A DNA stretch of 64,000 nucleotides from a virus, in the IMG/VR virus record IMGVR_UViG_3300025869_000007, positions 1 to 64,000 of that record, one strand, 5' to 3'. The notes under the pieces were generated by a model. That model was not told where the DNA came from, did not search any database, and saw only the letters and a program-made list of their open reading frames with translations. Shown here in pieces: positions 45,195 to 52,267 of this stretch; position 1 is the stretch's first letter; every line of letters starts with the position of its first letter. A program made the translations under genes and the position numbers.

Positions 45195-45447
45195 ACGAGG
45201 AAAAGAAAATCGAAGTTACGCAGGAAACGTCAAGAAGACGGGTGTTAGGACGAAGAAGATCAATGAAAAGCTATCAGAGATGGTAGATAATATGACTCAC
45301 CCACATACTTGTGCAGAGATTGCTGAATATTGCGTAATGTCAAAACAGGCAGTATATCAAATAGAGAAAAAAGCAATGAGGAAGATAGCTAATAAATATC
45401 CCGAACTAAAAAAGGAATTAGAAACACTCGCAATTCTTTCAGTTTGA
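45187..45447 (+). CDS. sigma-70 region-4-like helix-turn-helix protein
   Basis: 86 residues. TCAEIAEYCVMSKQAVYQIEKKAMRKIANKYPEL fits the helix-turn-helix of sigma region 4 (E-I-A-x(5)-S-x-Q-x-V-x-x-I-x-x-x-A-x-x-K-I). Sigma region 2 and 3 are absent, so it is not a full sigma factor. It may act as an anti-sigma, a co-activator, or part of a split sigma, and may relate to the unusual promoter boxes in this phage. Overlaps the methyltransferase gene by 8 nt. Confidence 0.7.
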   Translation: MNERGKENRSYAGNVKKTGVRTKKINEKLSEMVDNMTHPHTCAEIAEYCVMSKQAVYQIEKKAMRKIANKYPELKKELETLAILSV

Positions 45448-45480
45448 TGCTTATTGACATCATGCATTAGTAAAGAGGTA

Positions 45481-46074
45481 ATGCCATTAAAAGATAATAT
45501 ATTATTTCTTCATATACCAAGGACAGGAGGCACGTCCATAACGAAAGCTATGGGCATAAAAAAACTAAGGAAGAGCCAAGAGGAATACCTGTACTGTCCA
45601 CACAAAGGGTATCAACACTACACAGGGTTGCAGATTGAAGGACTAGGGCAAGAGTGGGATAAATCATTTTCTGTAGTAAGAGATCCCGTCATGAGGCTAC
45701 AGTCAGAGTGGTTCTTGGGTTATGACAATTGGAGGAGCATAGCGTTACAAAGAAATACTACAATGCATGAAATTTTTTGGCAGATATGTAAAAGAAATAA
45801 AAACACAAAGGGACACTACTGTCATTTTGCTTCATATTCTTTTATGTATAAGGGCATAGATGATTTAAGGCTACTAGATTTTCACAACCTACAAAACGAT
45901 TGGGAAGCGATGGTGGATGAGTGGAGCTTGCCGTTTGATAGACAGCTTGAGAGAAAAAGCATATCTAGATCAAGAGGCAGAGAAAAAATGCCATACTCGC
46001 TAAAGCAAGACCTTGCACAGTTATACAAAGAAGATTATAAGCTACTTCGTGAGAAGGGTATGGCATGGGCATAG
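45481..46074 (+). CDS. sulfotransferase-like protein 4
   Basis: 197 residues. ILFLHIPRTGGTSITKAMG holds the P-R-T-G-G-T-S loop of Sulfotransfer_2-type enzymes, and SFSVVRDPVMRLQSEWFLGY the R-D-P-x-x-R-x-x-S motif. ATG 45481 with AGAGGT upstream is preferred over a TTG start at 45454. Last member of the continuous cassette. Confidence 0.8.
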   Translation: MPLKDNILFLHIPRTGGTSITKAMGIKKLRKSQEEYLYCPHKGYQHYTGLQIEGLGQEWDKSFSVVRDPVMRLQSEWFLGYDNWRSIALQRNTTMHEIFWQICKRNKNTKGHYCHFASYSFMYKGIDDLRLLDFHNLQNDWEAMVDEWSLPFDRQLERKSISRSRGREKMPYSLKQDLAQLYKEDYKLLREKGMAWA

Positions 46075-46081
46075 TCAGCCG

Positions 46082-46109
46082 TTGACCTAGCAAGGTATTG
46101 TGATATAAT
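46082..46109 (+). promoter_or_regulatory. TTGACC promoter, leaderless type
   Basis: TTGACC at 46082-46087 and TATAAT at 46104-46109 (16-nt spacer). The lipoprotein ATG at 46117 is 35 nt after the first T of the -35 box, giving a leaderless or near-leaderless start. Confidence 0.65.
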
Positions 46110-46116
46110 ATATTAT

Positions 46117-46593
46117 ATGAAGTGGTGGTGGTTAAGTGTGTTAATCTTACTAACAAGCTGTAAGATGTCATCTTTTTATGCTCCTGCGGGGGCTACAGGT
46201 GGAGCAGTTGTGGGAAGCTTAGGCGGTCCTGCAATGGCAGGAGGAGGTGCAATTATTGGTTATGGCGTAGGCAAAGGCGCACAGTTGTTAGATGAAAATA
46301 AAGAACTTCAAGAGACTGTTGAACTACTTTCTACAGGAGATGTAGAGACTATAGCAAAGAATGCTTTAGAAAAAGGTATGGAGTCGCAAGAGGGTAAGTT
46401 TCAAGAGTTTATAGGAAAAGTTGAGAAATGGCTAATAGTCGCCGCAATTGCATTAGTGTTATATTTATTCATTCCTATACTTGTAGCGCGTAAGACTGCT
46501 ACGTCATGCTCAAAGAGTAACAGGGAACACTTAGAGAAGTTAACCTCTGAGACACGCCCACCCTTCCCAATTAAACCTTCAGAGCGAAAATGA
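46117..46593 (+). CDS. lipoprotein with glycine-rich region and C-terminal membrane helix
   Basis: 158 residues. The N-terminus is a short signal with LTSC lipobox (cleavage before Cys15), so it is a lipid-anchored protein of a Gram-negative host. A Gly/Ala-rich region (APAGATGGAVVGSLGG) resembles glycine-zipper proteins. A predicted membrane helix (IVAAIALVLYLFIPILV) lies near residues 108-124. It may be a spanin-like, exclusion or envelope-modifying factor. Leaderless promoter suggests early expression. Function unknown. Confidence 0.72.
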   Translation: MKWWWLSVLILLTSCKMSSFYAPAGATGGAVVGSLGGPAMAGGGAIIGYGVGKGAQLLDENKELQETVELLSTGDVETIAKNALEKGMESQEGKFQEFIGKVEKWLIVAAIALVLYLFIPILVARKTATSCSKSNREHLEKLTSETRPPFPIKPSERK

Positions 46594-46706
46594 AAAACTT
46601 ATTATTATTAAAATCTTATTACTCAAAGCTTTCTAATAAAGGAAAGATTATATTTATTATAGCAGGGCTAGTTGTAGCCATAGGCGTTATAGAGCTTCTA
46701 AAATAA
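46590..46706 (+). CDS. small membrane protein, 38 aa
   Basis: ATG overlaps the lipoprotein stop as ATGA, and TAA overlaps the next ATG. A charged N-terminal half (SYYSKLSNKGK) precedes a hydrophobic helix (IIFIIAGLVVAIGVIELL). Double coupling and clear membrane character support it as a real gene. Possibly works with the lipoprotein. Confidence 0.6.
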   Translation: MKNLLLLKSYYSKLSNKGKIIFIIAGLVVAIGVIELLK

Positions 46707-46888
46707 TGGAAAAAGCGAGAGCAGTTAAAAAAGCTAATGATGCTAAAAGGCTAAAGGAATCGCTAAAACAAATAAAAAAAGTAAACAGTATTCTTGAAAA
46801 GAAAAACTTTTCAATTACTGATGCTTGCAGGAAAGTTGGCATATCTGTAGATAAATACTACAGAATTAAAAAAACTTTAAAGTCTTGA
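46706..46888 (+). CDS. small helix-turn-helix protein, 60 aa
   Basis: Lys-rich N-terminal helix and a C-terminal helix-turn-helix (SITDACRKVGISVDKYYRIKK) similar to resolvase/terminase-small type HTH units. Likely DNA-binding regulator or packaging accessory; function unknown. Confidence 0.65.
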   Translation: MEKARAVKKANDAKRLKESLKQIKKVNSILEKKNFSITDACRKVGISVDKYYRIKKTLKS

Positions 46889-46915
46889 CAAATAAGTTAG
46901 TCATGTTGATATATT
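46885..46915 (+). promoter_or_regulatory. TTGACA promoter, leaderless type
   Basis: TTGACA at 46885-46890, 19-nt spacer, TATATT at 46910-46915. ATG 46922 lies 12 nt after the first base of the -10 box, that is at +1. Gives a leaderless message for the cyclotransferase-like gene. Confidence 0.7.
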
Positions 46916-46921
46916 TACAGC

Positions 46922-47389
46922 ATGACAATAATACCAACAACAAACGAAATCTTAAACAAGCTTGGAGGAGGAATACCTTTGTTTGTTTATGGGACACTTA
47001 AACGCACCTTTCACAATCATAGGTTTTTAGAAAACGAAACCTTTATTTCGGAAGGAAAAACAGAAACGCCATTTTTATTATATAAGCATTGGGGCTTACC
47101 ATATGTTTCTAATCGTGATGGATGGGAAACTCATGGACATCAAATAAAAGGCGAAGTGTACTCAGTGCGAGACATCAATGCCATAGATAGATTAGAGGGA
47201 GCGCCACACCACTACCATGCCCATCAAGAGATAATAGACATGGGAGGAATGCAATTGCCATGCAGAATTTATTTAGACTCAAGTAAGAGACATGAAATGC
47301 AATTAGACGATTGTATATTTACAGATGAGTGGACTCACGAATTTTCAGAATCTATAGAAAACGATATAAACTACATAAATATAGGATAA
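46922..47389 (+). CDS. gamma-glutamylcyclotransferase-like (GGCT/AIG2) protein
   Basis: 155 residues. PLFVYGTLKRTFHNHRFL is the substrate-binding Y-G-T-L motif and NAIDRLEGAPHHYHAH holds the catalytic Glu (about residue 92) of the GGCT/AIG2 fold, with GEVYSV before it. Enzymes of this fold release 5-oxoproline from gamma-glutamyl amines. In phage and bacterial operons AIG2-like proteins often accompany amidoligases, one of which is encoded at 61566 here. Leaderless start. Confidence 0.82.
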   Translation: MTIIPTTNEILNKLGGGIPLFVYGTLKRTFHNHRFLENETFISEGKTETPFLLYKHWGLPYVSNRDGWETHGHQIKGEVYSVRDINAIDRLEGAPHHYHAHQEIIDMGGMQLPCRIYLDSSKRHEMQLDDCIFTDEWTHEFSESIENDINYINIG

Positions 47390-47392
47390 ACA

Positions 47393-47566
47393 ATGGGCAG
47401 ACATAAACTACCAAATGACTTAAAAAAGAAGCGCCATACATTTCGATTATCGAAAGAGTGCAAAGAAAAGCTTAAAGAGGAAGCAGATAAGCTAGGGATA
47501 CCTATGTCTAGGTTACTAGAGAATAAAATTATGCAAGGCAGTCAAATACTAGAAAAAATTAAATGA
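47393..47566 (+). CDS. small Arc-like ribbon-helix-helix candidate, 57 aa
   Basis: 57 residues, basic. RHTFRLSKECKEKLKEEAD followed by LGIPMSRLLENKI has the strand-helix-turn-helix order of Arc/MetJ-type DNA binders. TGA overlaps the ATG of the nuclease gene. Probably a DNA-binding regulator. Confidence 0.6.
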   Translation: MGRHKLPNDLKKKRHTFRLSKECKEKLKEEADKLGIPMSRLLENKIMQGSQILEKIK

Positions 47567-48525
47567 TTGATATTGAAAAGATTATTGGCGATCAGTTAAT
47601 CAAGGAGAACGAAAGCCACAACAGGGAAAGGCAAGTAGGCGAGTATTACTGCACAGACCTTGGTAATTGCATTCGTAAAACTTGGTACAAGTATCAAGGC
47701 ATAGAACTAGAGGAAGCAGACAGGGAAGAAGAGGTCAGGATGCTTAAAGTGTTTGAGCGTGGAAATCTATTGCACGAATGGATTACTGACAGGCTCAGAA
47801 TGCACGTAGATCAAATAGGTGGAACTCTTAGGGATGAGGTTTCAATAGTAATGCCTGACCTTAGGGAAGACTTTGTTATTAGGGGAAGGATAGACAACCT
47901 AATAACAACAGACGATGGTTATGAGATTATTGAGGTAAAGACAACAGCAAGGATACCTAGCCCAAGGGGAAGAAAGACAATGCCTATGCCACACCATGTA
48001 GCACAAGTAATGCCTTACTTAATGTTTTCACCAAGTGCTAAGGCAGGAATATTATACCTAGAACCAAACACATTGAAGACAGCATTCTTTGAAGTTAAAA
48101 GAGATAAATTTGCACTACAGGACTTGTGGAGGAAAGCTAATGATCTTCATCAAGCGCTATTAAATAATATACTTCCTGATGCAGAGGCTAAGCTAAAAAA
48201 GGACGAGGAATGGCAATGCAAGTACTGTGAGTTCTCAGGACTATGCGACAAGCAAGAAATAAAAAGCACGCCACAAGATTGGGTAAGTGTTGCTCCTGTA
48301 AACCCTACAGAAGAAGAAATGTCGATTATTAATGGATGTGAGGTAAATGAGGATAATGTAGAAGACAAAGCATTGGAGTACTTTGCACAAGAGGTAGAGC
48401 AAATAGATAAAGATTTAGCCACAGCAATTAATGCGGATGAGGTGAAGGAAGAAACAGCAGAAGAGAAATGGCAAAAACTTAAACAAAGAATGCAAGAAGC
48501 AGAGGAGGATCAAGAACATGAGTGA
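47563..48525 (+). CDS. Cas4/RecB-like PD-(D/E)XK nuclease with Cys cluster
   Basis: 320 residues. GRIDNLITTDDGYEIIEVKTT holds the D...ExK nuclease core, HVAQVMPYLM the Q motif of RecB-family enzymes, and CKYCEFSGLCDKQ with CIRKTWYKY gives a four-Cys set like the [4Fe-4S] cluster of Cas4. Such nucleases process DNA ends in recombination. C-terminal ~80 residues are acidic, low complexity. No CRISPR array is present. Possible phage recombination exonuclease. Confidence 0.8.
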   Translation: MIDIEKIIGDQLIKENESHNRERQVGEYYCTDLGNCIRKTWYKYQGIELEEADREEEVRMLKVFERGNLLHEWITDRLRMHVDQIGGTLRDEVSIVMPDLREDFVIRGRIDNLITTDDGYEIIEVKTTARIPSPRGRKTMPMPHHVAQVMPYLMFSPSAKAGILYLEPNTLKTAFFEVKRDKFALQDLWRKANDLHQALLNNILPDAEAKLKKDEEWQCKYCEFSGLCDKQEIKSTPQDWVSVAPVNPTEEEMSIINGCEVNEDNVEDKALEYFAQEVEQIDKDLATAINADEVKEETAEEKWQKLKQRMQEAEEDQEHE

Positions 48526-48829
48526 AGTACGATATATGCCTGTAAAGGTAACGAAGATTTACAGAGGATTAGCAGATGCTAGGTGCTACATAGTAGAGGC
48601 TTGTCAGAGAAGCGGTATGGGCATTCAGTTCACGCACGAAGGAGAGAGTAGGTTTGTGCATCCTGAGGAAGTAGACAAGGGCGAAGTAACAGCACAAGGG
48701 ATAACGCCCAAATACCCACTACCTGATGGCAGAAAAACTTTTAGCTTGGTAAGTTGGAAATGGTCTAAATTAGCCAAAAGCAAAGAAGAGAGAATGCATG
48801 AAGTAAAACAAATGGATTTATTTTCTTAA
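48518..48829 (+). CDS. hypothetical protein, 103 aa
   Basis: Unrecognised. Small, basic, beta-rich protein (MPVKVTKIYRGLADARCYIVEAC, IQFTHEGESRFVHPEEV). Overlaps the nuclease end by 8 nt and so may act with it. No membrane or signal segment. Followed by an AT-rich stretch leading to the next promoter. Confidence 0.6.
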   Translation: MSEVRYMPVKVTKIYRGLADARCYIVEACQRSGMGIQFTHEGESRFVHPEEVDKGEVTAQGITPKYPLPDGRKTFSLVSWKWSKLAKSKEERMHEVKQMDLFS

Positions 48830-48900
48830 TTTTTTTTAAATTTTATATAGCTTATAAACAGCTACTTATGAAATAGATTTAAATTTATTTTAAAAAGGTG

Positions 48901-48932
48901 TTGACATCTATTCATGTTTCCATGTATATATA
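48901..48932 (+). promoter_or_regulatory. TTGACA promoter, leaderless type
   Basis: TTGACA at 48901-48906 after TAAAAAGGTG. TATATA (about 48927-48932) stands in for the -10. ATG 48938 is 37 nt after the first T of the -35 box. Confidence 0.68.
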
Positions 48933-48937
48933 TGGGC

Positions 48938-49156
48938 ATGAACAACAACACAGATACATTAGATCGCACAGCCCACACCTTCGGAATCACAGACGTAGAG
49001 TTTGAAGATCGTGAGTTGATCCTTAAAACGCTTGCATCACTTCCTGAGCCACAAGTATTAGTACAAGACTTTGGAGACGAATGCTTTGAAGAAGAGCTTT
49101 CACAAATTAACGAAGGTGCTTTTATTACAGCACAAATGAACAACATGGTAATATAA
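48938..49156 (+). CDS. small acidic hypothetical protein, 72 aa
   Basis: Starts MNNNTDTLDR; an upstream in-frame ATG at 48914 lies inside the promoter and is rejected. The protein is acidic and helical (FEDRELILKTLASLPEP, DECFEEELSQINEG). No family recognised. ATGAACAAC start shared with other leaderless genes. Confidence 0.65.
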   Translation: MNNNTDTLDRTAHTFGITDVEFEDRELILKTLASLPEPQVLVQDFGDECFEEELSQINEGAFITAQMNNMVI

Positions 49157-49167
49157 GGAGAACAACA

Positions 49168-49341
49168 ATGAATAAATACGGATTATACTCATTCACTAAA
49201 AACGGAAACGCGCGCCTCATAGCTACCACAGAAGCAAAAGATTCTGTACAGGCAGGACTAGACCTTGAGACTTTTGCAAATGCAATGGTAGGTAAAGGCA
49301 ATTGGTACACAACCAAAATAGAAGGGAAGGTGTTCGGATGA
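49168..49341 (+). CDS. small hypothetical protein, 57 aa
   Basis: Preceded by a strong Shine-Dalgarno (ATAAGGAGAACAACAATG, spacing of 7-8). It opens with MNKYGLYSFTKNGNARLIATT. TGA overlaps the next ATG. No family recognised. Confidence 0.65.
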   Translation: MNKYGLYSFTKNGNARLIATTEAKDSVQAGLDLETFANAMVGKGNWYTTKIEGKVFG

Positions 49342-49544
49342 GAAATCTATCAGACATCTACGGATACGGAACGCCTAGCAATCGTTTCGTTCGCCCACAG
49401 TCGCAACGCACAGAAACCTACGATGATCCTATAGAGCAAGAAGAAGCCCTTGATCAGTTAGACCCTTTTCGTCATGAGAGAGAAGCAGAAGAGCAAGCGA
49501 TGGCAGAAGCAATGGGAGACGAAAGTAAATACGAAAAAAAATAA
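49338..49544 (+). CDS. small hypothetical protein, 68 aa
   Basis: ATG overlaps the previous TGA as ATGA; a frame extension to 49302 is not needed. The N-terminal half is basic and Ser/Thr-rich, the C-terminal half acidic and helical (DPIEQEEALDQLDPFRHERE). No family recognised. Confidence 0.55.
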   Translation: MRNLSDIYGYGTPSNRFVRPQSQRTETYDDPIEQEEALDQLDPFRHEREAEEQAMAEAMGDESKYEKK

Positions 49545-49577
49545 TTTAAAGAAAAGCAAAGTTTTTTAATAAAAGTA

Positions 49578-49608
49578 TTGACATCTATTTTTAGATATGC
49601 ATTATTAA
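49578..49608 (+). promoter_or_regulatory. TTGACA promoter, leaderless type
   Basis: TTGACA at 49578-49583, TATTAA at 49603-49608 (19-nt spacer). ATG 49613 is 35 nt from the first T of the -35 box. Preceded by an A-rich tract ending AAAAGTA. Confidence 0.68.
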
Positions 49609-49612
49609 AGTC

Positions 49613-49846
49613 ATGAACAACACAACACCAAATCAATTCCAAGTAGGAAAAACTTACACAACTAGATCAGCCTGTGATTATGACTGCATCTTTTCATTTA
49701 ATATCGTAAAGACATCTAAGTCTTCAGTATGGTTTACAGGATCATGCACAAAGGGAGTGCAACGCAGAGCAGTAAAAAGCTACAACGGACAGCAATACTT
49801 TTCACCTTTAGGAACTTACTCAATGTCCCCAATCATCAACGCATAA
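49613..49846 (+). CDS. small hypothetical protein, 77 aa
   Basis: Opens MNNTT, like 74 and 48938. Beta-rich (VGKTYTTRSACDYDCIFSF, VWFTGSCTKGVQRRAV) with three Cys. No family recognised. Confidence 0.6.
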   Translation: MNNTTPNQFQVGKTYTTRSACDYDCIFSFNIVKTSKSSVWFTGSCTKGVQRRAVKSYNGQQYFSPLGTYSMSPIINA

Positions 49847-49851
49847 TAATT

Positions 49852-50175
49852 ATGACAACACCAAATTACGACTCAAGACACAGAGCATTCATTGATTTAA
49901 AAGTTGATATGCTAGAAGACTTAAAGAGAGCAAGGGCAAAGCTCCTAGAAGCTAGAGAACTAAGTGCTAAGCTGTATGAGGTTCTTAATAAGGACTACAA
50001 CGAGCAAAACACTACCAATTATGAAAATGCTTACAATCAAGTTAGGGTAGAGCAAGCAAAAGTAGATACTCTTAATTTCCAAGTATGCTCCTTGCAGGGT
50101 AGAATAAATTATTACGAAGAAGGCGAAGAAGGATACGCACTACTAAATCACAGCAATGAATCTGTACGAAGCTAA
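49852..50175 (+). CDS. coiled-coil hypothetical protein, 107 aa
   Basis: ATG 49852 is chosen because a longer reading frame from 49729 runs through the previous gene. Residues 15-85 look like a coiled coil (KVDMLEDLKRARAKLLEARE). No family recognised. Overlaps the next gene by 20 nt. Confidence 0.55.
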   Translation: MTTPNYDSRHRAFIDLKVDMLEDLKRARAKLLEARELSAKLYEVLNKDYNEQNTTNYENAYNQVRVEQAKVDTLNFQVCSLQGRINYYEEGEEGYALLNHSNESVRS

Positions 50176-50587
50176 CGGAAGGATTAACATCTCTCAAAAG
50201 TGGTGCTACTGCGCCATGAAGCTTTTGCAAAAACATTGTGTAAGCACAAAGAAATATGGTGGTAAGTATCAATGGATTCTTGATGAAATACACACCAACC
50301 TGTCAGAGCTTTTTTATTATGGCAGGATAGATATGTTTAGTGAGTTAAGTGAAACAGAATACTTTTTTATGCCAACCAATCACAAAGGAATGTTAGGCAT
50401 ATACAGAAACTTACGAAGAGCAATTAAAACTGCACACCCATTAATGTTTGCTAAGTCGATAGATGACATGGCTCACAAGCTTACGAATGGTCACTACCAA
50501 AGGGCTGAGTATTTTGCGGATTGCAAAAATTTTCCTAGATGGTCTGACGAGGTTTACGGAACACAAGCACTCAATTATGAAAGTTAA
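50156..50587 (+). CDS. hypothetical protein, 143 aa
   Basis: Unrecognised. Basic, aromatic-rich (KWCYCAMKLLQKHCVSTKKYG) with clustered Cys at 16-27. Could be a small regulatory or nucleic-acid binding protein. Confidence 0.55.
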   Translation: MNLYEANGRINISQKWCYCAMKLLQKHCVSTKKYGGKYQWILDEIHTNLSELFYYGRIDMFSELSETEYFFMPTNHKGMLGIYRNLRRAIKTAHPLMFAKSIDDMAHKLTNGHYQRAEYFADCKNFPRWSDEVYGTQALNYES

Positions 50588-50801
50588 AAATTTTGATAGT
50601 CACATACATTCTATTCGTGGAATGGTAAGCGAAGGCGAAGGCAGACCACAATGGGAAGAGTTTACTGAAGAAATGGAAGAGGTAATACAAGTATTACAAA
50701 TCCATAATAAGCTTATTCAAACAGTAGACCACGTTTATCCGATGGATGACTTAATTGATTTCCTGAGAATGAGGAGTAATAAAACAAACAATGCACTATA
50801 A
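50577..50801 (+). CDS. hypothetical protein, 74 aa
   Basis: ATG 50577 lies at the end of the previous gene; a longer frame from 50463 is a shadow of it. The sequence has an N-terminal basic part and a helical acidic part (QWEEFTEEMEEVIQVLQI). Unrecognised. Confidence 0.5.
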   Translation: MKVKNFDSHIHSIRGMVSEGEGRPQWEEFTEEMEEVIQVLQIHNKLIQTVDHVYPMDDLIDFLRMRSNKTNNAL

Positions 50802-51033
50802 AAAAATAGCAGACGAACACTTTTTATATACAGATTGGAGAGACAGGGATTGGAGCATATGGAGACAATCCAAACATGGAAGTAATCAATGGGCAATGAG
50901 TTGCAGGGAAGAAAATATGGAAATGTTTGATGATGCTTTTTGGACAAGAACAAGCTGTGTCAGGCAAATAAAATATTTAGAAAATCCTGAGAATGAAAAA
51001 CGCGAAATAGATAAAAGAAAAAATGAAAACTAA
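50791..51033 (+). CDS. hypothetical protein, 80 aa
   Basis: Unrecognised. Very aromatic and charged (DWRDRDWSIWRQ). Overlaps its neighbours on both sides and directly precedes the isolated sulfotransferase gene. Confidence 0.5.
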   Translation: MHYKKIADEHFLYTDWRDRDWSIWRQSKHGSNQWAMSCREENMEMFDDAFWTRTSCVRQIKYLENPENEKREIDKRKNEN

Positions 51034-51622
51034 TTTACAATTTATTCATGTGGGAAAATGCGGAGGCATGACTATAAGAAATATGCTTAAAAGTCAGTCT
51101 ATACTTTTTTTTGCAATTCATGTGCAAGCGCCCATGTTAGATTCGCAATTTAAAAGCATAATACCAATACGCAATCCTGTAGAAAGATTTTGCTCAGCAT
51201 TTTATTGGAGAAAGAAAAAGACAAGCCATAATCAAAAATTAAGATTTAATGGAGAGAAGAATTTTTTAGATAAGCATAAAGACATAAATAGTTTGATCGA
51301 CAACCTAGAAGAGTTGCAGACAAATTATGTACACCACATAGGCGAAGGATACCATTGGTACTTAGCAAATTATTTAAAAGTATTAACTCCACAATTATTA
51401 AAAGGACTAGTGTTTACAAATTCAATAAAAGAAGATTTAGGCAAAATGTATGGCAAAGAATTTGATGACCTATGGGACAACAAGGGTACTAGTGAGTATG
51501 AGTTAACAAGCAAAGAAAGAGAGAAACTAAAAGAACACTTAGCCTTAGATTATAAAACCCTAGAACAGCTATTTAACAAAGTTAGTATTAATAACAATAA
51601 AACCAAAGATATTTTAAAATAA
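51023..51622 (+). CDS. sulfotransferase-like protein 5, separate from the cassette
   Basis: 199 residues. LQFIHVGKCGGMTIRNML gives the K-C-G-G-x-T loop (H-V-G in place of H-x-P), and IIPIRNPVERFCSAFYWRK gives R-N-P-x-x-R-x-x-S. ATG overlaps the preceding gene. About 5 kb from the other four, in the early-gene block and in line with small genes, so it may act at a different time. Confidence 0.76.
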   Translation: MKTNLQFIHVGKCGGMTIRNMLKSQSILFFAIHVQAPMLDSQFKSIIPIRNPVERFCSAFYWRKKKTSHNQKLRFNGEKNFLDKHKDINSLIDNLEELQTNYVHHIGEGYHWYLANYLKVLTPQLLKGLVFTNSIKEDLGKMYGKEFDDLWDNKGTSEYELTSKEREKLKEHLALDYKTLEQLFNKVSINNNKTKDILK

Positions 51623-51709
51623 AGCAAAAAAAGTTTCTCCTGTAAAATGCTTAAAAACAGCAACTTACGAAAGTAATAAAAAAAATATTAAAAAAAGTTT
51701 TAAAAACGC

Positions 51710-51740
51710 TTGACAAGTATTATTTATTCTCTTAGGTTAA
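51710..51740 (+). promoter_or_regulatory. TTGACA promoter, leaderless type
   Basis: TTGACA at 51710-51715. The -10 region holds GGTTAA at 51735-51740, poor by sigma-70 standards but at the same offset as in the promoter at 63596. ATG 51745 lies 35 nt from the first T of the -35 box. Confidence 0.55.
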
Positions 51741-51744
51741 GAGC

Positions 51745-51915
51745 ATGAACAACACATATAACGGAAGAGTTTATTTCACCACAGCAAAGCCAACTTTCTT
51801 GAGAGTTATTTCAGTAGAAGCTCCTAGCAAGAACGAAGCAAGATTACTTATCTATAAGATTGCTAAGGAAAGCGGAAACTACGATTACATCGATTCAATA
51901 AGAGAAGTTAACTAA
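51745..51915 (+). CDS. small hypothetical protein, 56 aa
   Basis: Opens MNNTY (ATGAACAAC start). 56 residues, mixed alpha/beta (NGRVYFTTAKPTFLRVISVE, NEARLLIYKIAKES). Codons look more C/T-ending than neighbours. Unrecognised. Confidence 0.62.
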   Translation: MNNTYNGRVYFTTAKPTFLRVISVEAPSKNEARLLIYKIAKESGNYDYIDSIREVN

Positions 51916-51925
51916 GGGGGAAACA

Positions 51926-52240
51926 ATGAGCTTACAAAAAGAAATACTAGAAGACGCACTAAAGGAGGAAAGCCCAAGGGACTACCTCTATGGTTACTTT
52001 TCAGATATGTATAAGGATGCATGGAATGTTCGCCCTCGTTGGATTGGTAGAGAAGATTATTCTTTATCAACTTTAGCATCTGAGATTGCAAAAATGCATG
52101 ATGCTGTAGCAGATCAAATACGCAAAGAGTGCGATTGGGTAGCGAAGGAAGAAAAGGAAGAAGAGGAGCATCAAGCAAAGCTTGCGGAAGTTCTTGTTCC
52201 ATTTGAAGGTTACACTTTAGGCGAGTTAGGACTTATTTAA
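51926..52240 (+). CDS. hypothetical protein, 104 aa
   Basis: Strong Shine-Dalgarno (AAGGGGGAAACAATG). Acidic, helical (KEILEDALKEESPRDYLYGY, LASEIAKMHDAVADQIRKEC, a long Glu/Lys helix). No family recognised. Lies just before the large terminase. Confidence 0.6.
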   Translation: MSLQKEILEDALKEESPRDYLYGYFSDMYKDAWNVRPRWIGREDYSLSTLASEIAKMHDAVADQIRKECDWVAKEEKEEEEHQAKLAEVLVPFEGYTLGELGLI

Positions 52241-52267
52241 AAGTAGACAGGCGCAGTTTAAAAAGTC

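Noticed and set aside
45454-45480. TTGACA at 45454 as a promoter, and TTG as start of the sulfotransferase
   Set aside because: No -10 box at 16-20 nt, and ATG 45481 has a better ribosome-binding site.
48914-48937. Upstream ATG extension of the gene at 48938
   Set aside because: It lies inside the promoter between the -35 and -10 elements.
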